DNA from: Nemertoderma westbladi
Lineage: Eukaryota; Xenacoelomorpha; Nemertodermatida; Nemertodermatidae
DNA: 50,152 nt
NCBI GenBank assembly: GCA_032718475.1
Contig: JAUCBJ010007318.1
Span: forward strand, 1 to 50,152
Reading direction: 5' to 3'
This document shows positions 43,534 through 50,152 of the stretch, piece after piece (position 1 is the stretch's first letter; every line of letters starts with the position of its first letter). Below the pieces are notes generated by a model, which ran no database searches, was not told the origin of the DNA, and saw only the letters and a program-made list of their open reading frames with translations. The position numbers were made by a program, and so were the translations under genes.

Positions 43534-44751
43534 TGTTCGCGCTTTCAGACCTTTGGCAGTTTAACCCACCAAATTAAGATGTCTTCTAGATATTAAATCG
43601 GTTTTTAGTCTATGACAAGTATTTGATTCACTACACTAGTCGAAACCAATCTGTGCGCGATCATTCACCCGCTGGATATTCCCGGGAGATTGGGTTCGAC
43701 GGTTTAATTTTATTGCTATGTAAGCCTAATGTATTATTCGACTGACAGTACTATATAATCTCTGACAATATTATTCACCTTCGGTAATATTAACAGTTCC
43801 TTTAGGACGTGGCGCTTTATCTATATAAACAGAGTTATGACTTAAACTACTCACAACGATATGGCTTAATTATAATTCACATATATGGCGCATTCTTTAG
43901 GAATTGCTTCTTTAACAGACTCACTCATACACAATGCTGCACAATACTGCACACTAATCTGCCAATCTTCACTGATTTTAGTCACATATAAAAGGAACAC
44001 AGACTGACTCATGTAGGGTCTATCAAATAACATTAGATTCACTTCAAACCACTTTAACATAAGTCACAATCGTTTATCTGTAACCCTTCTCTCTTACCTT
44101 CGGTATATCAAGAATATTGGGTTTCGGGGTTATTTATCGTTATTCCAAATATAATTATTCATCAACCATATTATGAAGAACTGACGGTAAATAGCAGTAT
44201 AAAACAACAATGAAAACACTGATTGTTATGAGTTTGCAATGTTTCAGCAGTCAGCATGTATGATCAGTCAGCAGTTAAAGGATATATGTCCTTGTAATTA
44301 AACCTACTAGTGTAAGACTAAAAACAGTAAAGCACAAAATACTTCCAAGCCGTTCTTTCTTTGGCTCAGGACTGAATGTAAACACTGCACATAGGCATTG
44401 CGTCATTTCTCGGAAATTTTCTGTACAAGGAGCCACAAAAACGCTCTAATTGGCTGACTGAACTGAGAGACGCCGTAGAACAAAGGAAATCAACACGTAT
44501 GAATGTCAGCTGTTAACCGTAGTCATAGTAACTACTGTTCAAGAGTAGCTATCACCCCTTTGCGTCACGAATTGCCATAGAATCATAAAATATGCCTTTC
44601 ACAGTACACATACGGAGGAAATATGTCTTAGGTCCTCTAAAAACACCGATACAGCAATAATACGGTCTCTTACACTTATTAAATCAACTACAGAGTATTT
44701 TAATGTAAAAGATAATAAAAATAACGGGGCAATTCAGCAAAGGCTTTTACA
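43534..44751 (-). mobile_element. BEL/Pao LTR-B, uninterrupted
   Basis: 1218 bp from TGTTCGCGC to GGCTTTTACA, highly similar to LTR-A. It contains the single ACTT where LTR-A has the Sola-like insertion. The leader lies on its left, so in minus orientation it is a 5' LTR. There are small indels relative to LTR-A (for example near 44215-44290). Confidence 0.85.
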
Positions 44752-45893
44752 AAGACAGGCATCTGGCTGTTATCTTTGTTGGCTTCTTCAAGGCCTTTGA
44801 TTCAGTCTCTCGCTCACGTATGTTCAACATACTTTCATTATATGGGATTCCTGATGAAATTATTGCAGCAATCAGATCAGTATACGATGGTTCGACAACA
44901 TTTGTGTCTACTGTTGATGGTGACACAGAACCATTTGAAGTGTTATGGGGCGTCCTCCAAGGAGACACACTTGCACCATTCTTGTTCATTATTGTGGTTG
45001 ACTATGTTCTACGCATGTCCTTAGATCATTATAATGATGATGGGGTGATGATAACTCCACCTACTGGCTCCAGAAGTGGAGGAAATCCTGCCAAGCACCT
45101 AACTGATCTAGACTTTGCTGATGACTTAGGAGTACTCTCAGAATCATTAGAGGGAGCCCAACGGCTCCTCAGCTCATTAGAACATGCTGCTTCTAGTGTT
45201 GGTCTTTTTATTAACTCCAGAAAGACCAAAATTCTGACAGTTAACTTTGAAAGTCCTCAGCAAGTCTCTGATCGGATGAGCATAAGCTCAAAGGATGGTA
45301 TCCGGAAGTCAGGTGAGGACCTTCGAATACGTAAGGGAAAGGCATGGGCAGCCTTGAATAGGCTTTCCAGGATTTGGAAGTCACCGAGAATTAATCGGAA
45401 ACTTAAGGTCTGATTATTTAGAGCAGCAGTAGTTCCAGTACTCCTCTACGGGAGTCCATGCTGGGCTCTAACTGCTGAGGACACCAAATCTCTGGATGGC
45501 ACATTCACAAGAATGCTACGCCGGGTTCATTGTGTCAAGTACAATGAACACATCTCCAACCAGACACTATATAACATTGGAGGTGTCTCATTGGTTCCCC
45601 AAAGCTTGACACTAGAACAAAATCGCCTCCGCTTTGCAGGACATTGCTTTCGCCGTGAGGACCAGCCAGTGCATAATCTTGTACTTTGGCAGCCTCATGG
45701 AGTGAATAAGCATGGTGGACAGCCCATGACTTTCTTGAGACGCATCTTAAAGGACACTGTTCTTGAAGATGCGGATGATCTAGCAAATGTCATGGGTGAT
45801 AGGGAGTTGTGGCGGCGCAATTTTGTCGACAAGCCGGCACAGTATTCTTAAAAATGCAGCTGCAATGCAGCATGCCGATACTAGTAGTAGTAG
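44752..45893 (+). pseudogene. RTE-like LINE, plus-strand copy
   Basis: It begins exactly where LTR-B ends, in the RT palm at KDRHLAVIFVGFFKAFDS. The first palm Asp is replaced by Gly (FVDF in the 39-kb copy, FVGF here). It continues through GVLQGDTLAPF and LTDLDFADDL. After SISSKDG 14 codons are missing, joining directly to IRKSGEDLRIRK. A TGA (45411-45413) interrupts KLKV-LFRAA, and the frame then runs to a TAA at 45851. The tail is GCATGCCGATAC followed by four TAG units and poly-T. Confidence 0.87.
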
Positions 45894-46304
45894 TTTTTTT
45901 TGTTCTGTATCCCATTTTTTTTTAATTAAATAATAATTTTAATTCATTTTTTTAAAATAACAAATATTCTATAATTTTTTTTATCGAAAATTGATAATAA
46001 AAATGTTCTAGAACATTTGGTACATGTTCTAGAACATTTAATAAATGTTCCTTCTTTTCAATAGAAAAAAAAACAGGCAAAATAGCATAAAAAATAATAA
46101 AATTTAGCAACTTTTTTAATAATTTTCCTTTTTGAAGAAAATTTTTTTCTCGAAAATTCATAATTAAAATATTCTAGAACTTTTTTCAAAGTTCTAGAAC
46201 ACTCAATATTCGTTCTAGAAAATTTATCAAGAAAAGAAACTGACAAAAAAGCATGAAAATTTGTTGAAAAAATACAACGAAAATGTTGGCACGGGCGGAA
46301 CTGT
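45894..46304. other. AT-rich spacer with repeated TTCTAGAA palindromes
   Basis: GTTCTAGAAC-like palindromes occur near 46003, 46024, 46169, 46190 and 46211. TCGAAAATT also recurs (about 45983, 46151). No coding frame. Confidence 0.5.
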
Positions 46305-46440
46305 TCCCAAAAAATTGCTCAACCTTTCTCAAAGTCTTTATAACGAAAATGTATTGTTATAATGTGGAACAACATCATGAGCAAATAAAATTGCAGTCAT
46401 ACACTGGAGAACGGTTAGTCAGTTTAATGTTCTACTCGAC
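46305..46440. mobile_element. end fragment of the 27.6-30.5 kb TIR element family
   Basis: AATTGCTCAACC, AAAGTCTTTATA-CGAAAATGTATT, AATGTGGAACAACATCATGA and the terminal CTACTCGACTAT match the right 180 bp of the element ending at 30532. The GGAGAACGGTT unit is single here and duplicated there. The remainder of this copy is missing. Confidence 0.8.
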
Positions 46441-46626
46441 TATAGATTAGATACTACAGTAGAACACGTTCGTGGGGCCTTCGCGCAGCACGAGGCCCAG
46501 TTATGATATACAAATTAAAATTGAGCGACTGTATCACAAAATCAGTATTTGAGAAATTTACCCACACCACCAATCAATCAAAGAAAGGGGGACAGTACGT
46601 GTTCAGCCCTTTTAATCTGCACCTCG

Positions 46627-46646
46627 CCCCCCCCCCCCCCCCCCCC
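46627..46646 (+). repeat. poly-C run (20)
   Basis: Twenty consecutive C (poly-G on the minus strand), equal in length to the poly-G at 17643-17662. Its length in the assembly is uncertain. Confidence 0.85.
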
Positions 46647-46718
46647 ACCCACCAATACATAGCCGCGACATCTACCACCCACGAAAGGGTAGCACGAACT
46701 TATTTCCAATCGTACATT

Positions 46719-47080
46719 CAATATGTAAAGCCAGGTGGTTTATAGGAATATAATAAACGCAGTACTCGTCTTCATTATAAGCCTCGTTGCGTTCGTCCTG
46801 TTTTGTATTTAAATATAATTCTTAAACGCAGGCTGACGATCTTTATAATAATAATACTGTAACTAGGGATGCGATCAATATGTGAAGCCAGGTGGTTTAT
46901 ATGATAATATAGTCAGGGACGCAGTACTCGTCTTCATTATAAGCCTCGTTGTGCTCGTCCTGATTGTATTTAAATATATATCCTAAATGCAGACTGACAA
47001 TCTTTATAACTATCAATACGTTCAATATGCGATGCCAGCAATGGTTTATAGGAATATAATCAACGCAGTACTAAACAGCT
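46719..47080. repeat. tandem repeat, unit about 155 bp, 2.3 copies
   Basis: CAATATGTAAAGCCAGGTGG (46719), CAATATGTGAAGCCAGGTGG (about 46875) and CAATATGCGATGCCAGCAAT (about 47023) start units that contain ACGCAGTACTCGTCTTCATT and GTATTTAAATATA. The third is partial. Confidence 0.8.
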
Positions 47081-47318
47081 AATGCAGTCAATGCAGTAAT
47101 TTGGTAATGATATTCAAATAATTAATTCAATATACCGGTACCCTCTGTTAATGCCTCAGTGTAAAAACTTAGACAATTCAAATAGGCCTACACAGAAATC
47201 CTATCAAAAAATAATAAGCCTAATATTTTGAGGAATAAACAATTTTGGATATACGCCTTCTAAAATGGTAGTAATGTTATTGACAATATTAAATGAGATC
47301 TGTCTATATTACCTGAGA

Positions 47319-48524
47319 TGTTCGCGCTTTCAGACTTTTGGCAGTTTAACCCACCAAATTAAGATGTCTTCTAGATATTAAATCGGTTTTTAGTCTATGA
47401 CAAGTATTTGATTCACTACACTAGTCGAAACCAATCTGTGCGCGATCATTCACCCGCTGGATATTCCCGGGAGATTGGGTTCGACGGTTTAATTTTATTG
47501 CTATGTAAGCCTAATGTATTATTCGACTGACAGTATTATATAATCTCTGACAATATTATTTACCTTCGGGAATATTAACAGTTCCTTTAGGACGTGGCGC
47601 TTTATCTATATAAACAGAGTTATGACTTAAACTACTCACAACGATATGGCTTAATTATAATTCACATATATGGCGCATTCTTTAGGAATGCTTCTTTAAC
47701 AGACTCACTCATACACAATGCTGCACAATACTGCACACTAATCTGCCGATCTTCACTGATTTTAGTCACATATAAAAGGAACACAGACTGACTCATGTAG
47801 GGTCTATCAAATAACATTAGATTCACTTCAAACCACTTTAACATAAGTCACAATCGTTTATCTGTAACCCTTCTCTCTTACCTTCGGTATATCAAGAATA
47901 TTGGGTTTCGGGGTTATTTATCGTTATTCCAAATATAATTATTCATCAACCATATTATGAAGAACTGACGGTAAATAGCAGTATAAAACAACAATGAAAA
48001 CACTGATTGTTATGAGTTTGCAATGTTTCAGCAGTCAGTATGTATGATCAGTTAGCAGTGATTCCATGAGTTAAAGGATATATGCCCTTTATAATTAAAC
48101 CTACTAGTGTAAGACTAAAAACTGAAAACACGGAGGTGCCAAAGCCGGTTCTTAGGCTCTGGGCAAAAACATAACACTGAACTACTGAGTTTCTGTATAT
48201 ACCTCCAACACAAAGACAACAAACGCTCTGATTGGTCAACCTGAACAACGAGAGAACAGAGAAACAAAGAAACGTCGACGTGGCAATATCAGCTGCTAGC
48301 TGTCGTCATGGTAGCGACACTGTTTTCAAGAGTATCGAGCTTTTACGTCACGGAATTACGGATTATGTCCTCTAAAGTACAAATACAGAAGAAATAGCTC
48401 TTATGTCCGCTAAAACACCAGTACAGCAAGGACACGGCCTTTTTATGCCTGGTAAACCAACTACAGAGTACTTTACGGGAAAAATAAGGAAAAATAACCG
48501 GACAATTCAGTAAAAGCTTTTACA
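47319..48524 (-). mobile_element. BEL/Pao LTR-C, diverged relative of LTR-A/B
   Basis: TGTTCGCGC at 47319 to GCTTTTACA at 48524, 1206 bp. The first 800 bp match LTR-B closely; from about 48130 to 48460 they share only scattered blocks, then the last 60 bp match again. The flanks TGAGA and CCGCT are not a duplication, so a simple solo LTR is unlikely. To its right the minus strand reads CATTTTCTGGGAGCGG into the LTR start, which could be a polypurine tract. That would make this a 3' LTR with its element at 48525 onward. Confidence 0.75.
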
Positions 48525-48601
48525 CCGCTCCCAGAAAATGGGATTTTCAGTCTATAAAATATAAAAATCACAGTTTCTAAAACATAAAGATACTCTAAAC
48601 A

Positions 48602-49453
48602 GTTAGTCTTTCTTACGCAGACGGCGTTTACGCAGTTTTTTGAGGCTAGCAAGAGTCTTTTTCTCTTTGGGGGGAGCCACTTTACTAGGAGGGCCATAAC
48701 TCCTGGGTGAAGGGTGCAATATGATTGCATCAGAAGGTGTAGGATTGTGGTCGGGGTATCCGCCGTTTCGATATGCTTCTCCTCGAGCTGATTTTCCTCC
48801 GCTCGTAGCTGGATACGTTCATCCAAAAACTCTCGCAGAGAATGGGGTTGTCTAAGTGCGATATCTTCTTAGAGATTCTGGATTTCACAATCGAACTGAG
48901 ATAAAGACAATTCGTTTATCGATTGGACTTACTGTTATAACTTACGTTTATCTGAACAAACGCAGGTTTCTTTTTTGATCTTTATAGAATAGCGTTTAAC
49001 TCGTTTCGTACAACGCTCTCCTTCACTTTGATGAAGGGTTGTATCGCGTTAAACGGGACGACCATACGGTTGGATAATGATATTAGGTGTCTGCGTCATA
49101 ATCCAGCTAGGTAAGATGGGCGGCTAGCTAGAAATCACTGTCGGAGTGTTACCGATTAATTGTTAGGGTAGCACTAGATCTTTGAACAGTGAATACAGTC
49201 CGCGAGGATCCGCGACACCACCAGGATCGCAGGTCTGAGGTCCAACTAAGGAATGAGGAGGTTTGACCGAGTATTCCGGGACTCTGATCGTAGGTTTACT
49301 CCAGGATCGTTCGAGCCGAGTGAGCATAGGTGATACGTCAACAAGTTTCGGTTTACATGGATGTTTATGTCTTTCCGTTTATTATTTGGGTCTAGGGCGT
49401 TTATCGTAATAATACCAAAGACGCACGTCTGGTAGGGTAAACGCGGGTGACAT
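48602..49453 (-). CDS. unrecognised protein-like frame with eight in-frame TAA/TAG and no TGA
   Basis: From the ATG at 49453 the minus-strand phase gives protein-like sequence: MSPAFTLPDVRLWYYY, a proline-rich middle, the basic KRVKRYSIKIKK segment, and from about 48930 a likely coiled coil (NELSLSQFDCEIQNL ... ERIQLRAEENQLEEK). Stops in this phase are TAA at about 49384, 49381, 49171, 49051, 48941, 48935 and 48869, and one TAG at about 49123. None is TGA. The phase stays open to 48473. In another phase, from about 48780, a lysine/arginine-rich tail (KKLRKRRLRKKD) ends at a TAA near 48602. I do not recognise the family. It could be a decayed gene, or one read with TAA/TAG as Gln. Confidence 0.35.
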
Positions 49454-49581
49454 TTATTTGTTGTTACAATGCTTCTATCAAGAATTCCAAATATACTTTG
49501 GAGTTACCGCGTCCATTTGTTTCTTTAGTGTCTTTTCTTTCGAGCCGATTTCGAATAGAATTTTCGCATTCGAATTTCAGT

Positions 49582-49911
49582 TTATGGTTCCGACTCCGCT
49601 GGGCAGGATATATAGTCGACATAGTCCGTATTGTGTAAATCGATAGGATGACCAGTAGTTAAGAAGACCATATACGTACCATTACGCTGCGTATATCGAG
49701 CAGCGAATTTTCTATAGTCCAACTCGCGCGAGAGCTGCACTTGGGACATTGTCGGTTCGATATAACGACCATCGTCCTCCGCAGCAGTTGGACTAACGTC
49801 GCCGCGTATTAAGCTATCAACAAACGCTTGTAAAGTAGAGTATATCGCTCCCCGATACCAAGACCATCTTCTATCAACTCCGTCATATCTGCTATATATG
49901 AGTTTATCCAT
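49582..49911 (-). CDS. unrecognised 109-residue protein
   Basis: ATG at 49911 with AT-rich sequence before it (AACTCATTATAAT). The product starts MDKLIYSRYDGVDRRWSWYR and continues with FVDSLIRGDVSPTAAEDDGRY and a middle rich in charged residues. No signal peptide or membrane span. It ends at a TAA; the same phase goes on past it as TEIRMRKFYSKSARKKRH to another TAA, again without TGA. Codons here use many CG dinucleotides, unlike the rest of the window. Homology is unknown to me. Confidence 0.45.
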   Translation of the reverse strand: MDKLIYSRYDGVDRRWSWYRGAIYSTLQAFVDSLIRGDVSPTAAEDDGRYIEPTMSQVQLSRELDYRKFAARYTQRNGTYMVFLTTGHPIDLHNTDYVDYISCPAESEP

Positions 49912-49960
49912 ATTATAATGAGTTTATATTTAGGCGAGCGGGCGTCGCTGCCTACCCCAA

Positions 49961-50152
49961 TCAACCCCCGGACAGTACGAGATCCTCAGCGCCGATGTGT
50001 CGTCGCCGCCGTACTTTCGCCAACGACGTAGCCGCACAACGACAACGACAACCGGCACAAGTCACTCGACTGTCCGTCCCAAAGGCTTAGATGTACTTCA
50101 GGTATTCCTTGGAGAGTTAGGTTACTTTACGATTGCGACTGGCTACTGTAAA
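49961..50152 (-). CDS. unrecognised C-terminal coding fragment, runs off right edge
   Basis: The minus-strand phase entering at 50152 reads FTVASRNRKVT, TAA (50119-50117), LSKEYLKYI, TAA (50089-50087), AFGTDSRVTCAGCRCRC, then AATSLAKVRRRRHIGAED and TGA at 49963-49961. The two TAA sit where Gln would fit and the sequence ends at TGA. With the standard code only the last 41 codons would be open. It is interpreted together with the two frames to its left. Confidence 0.35.

Noticed and set aside
48602-49453. APOBEC-like hypermutation as the cause of the in-frame stops
   Set aside because: G-to-A editing turns Trp codons into TAG/TGA; here Trp codons persist and the stops are mostly TAA in Gln-like contexts.
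1-50152. CRISPR arrays, bacterial operons, ribosome binding sites, rRNA
   Set aside because: None were found; the tandem arrays have no spacer-repeat structure and all recognisable genes are eukaryotic.

Overview
The window looks like nuclear DNA of an invertebrate animal. It is AT-rich, has almost no unique coding sequence, and is packed with nested, mutated transposable elements of metazoan type: BEL/Pao and Ty3/gypsy LTR retrotransposons, an RTE-like LINE in at least five copies, piggyBac, hAT, P-element and Sola-like DNA transposons, and a tRNA-like SINE head. I cannot name the species. The only gene that looks like a host gene is a family B/adhesion-type seven-transmembrane receptor at about 14.5-15.4 kb, followed by a partial tandem copy of its own 3' end.

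Layout. 1-9749 is one BEL/Pao element on the minus strand. Its gag frame (3409 to 2) is open and runs off the left edge, so the conventional start-to-stop ORFs in that interval are shadows of it. Its long leader is 3410-5569 and its 5' LTR is 5570-9749. That LTR is split by a 2960-bp DNA transposon (6712-9671) with 36-bp inverted repeats, a 4-bp ACTT target duplication and a Sola-like transposase. 9750-14340 is mostly anonymous AT-rich DNA with one LINE scrap. 14.3-15.8 kb holds the receptor and its partial copy. 16-19 kb holds minisatellites, poly-G runs, a tRNA-like sequence and another LINE scrap. 19.8-21.3 kb is a decayed Ty3/gypsy element. 22.1-22.6 kb is a fragment of a multicopy protein gene. 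23.1-25.1 kb is an internally deleted piggyBac.

26.3-31.8 kb is a BEL/Pao integrase on the plus strand, flanked by a LINE copy and split by a 2.9-kb TIR-bounded element (27609-30532). That element carries a broken member of an uncharacterised multicopy invertebrate gene family. 32.5-36.0 kb holds a THAP/P-element transposase relic followed in the same orientation by a second Sola-like transposase relic. 37.7-41.1 kb is a piggyBac relic with a LINE inside it. 41.1-43.1 kb is an internally deleted hAT. 43.1-44.75 kb is BEL leader plus a second copy of the same LTR, which preserves the empty site of the Sola-like insertion. 44.75-45.9 kb is a LINE copy. After repeats at 46-47.1 kb comes a third, diverged LTR (47319-48524).

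The last 1.6 kb (48525-50152) is different. On the minus strand it reads as protein-like sequence interrupted only by TAA/TAG at Gln-compatible positions, with no in-frame TGA except one apparent terminator. I do not recognise these proteins. This block and the gene-bearing TIR element at 27.6-30.5 kb are the best candidates for something undescribed. All frames were read by eye; no database search was possible.
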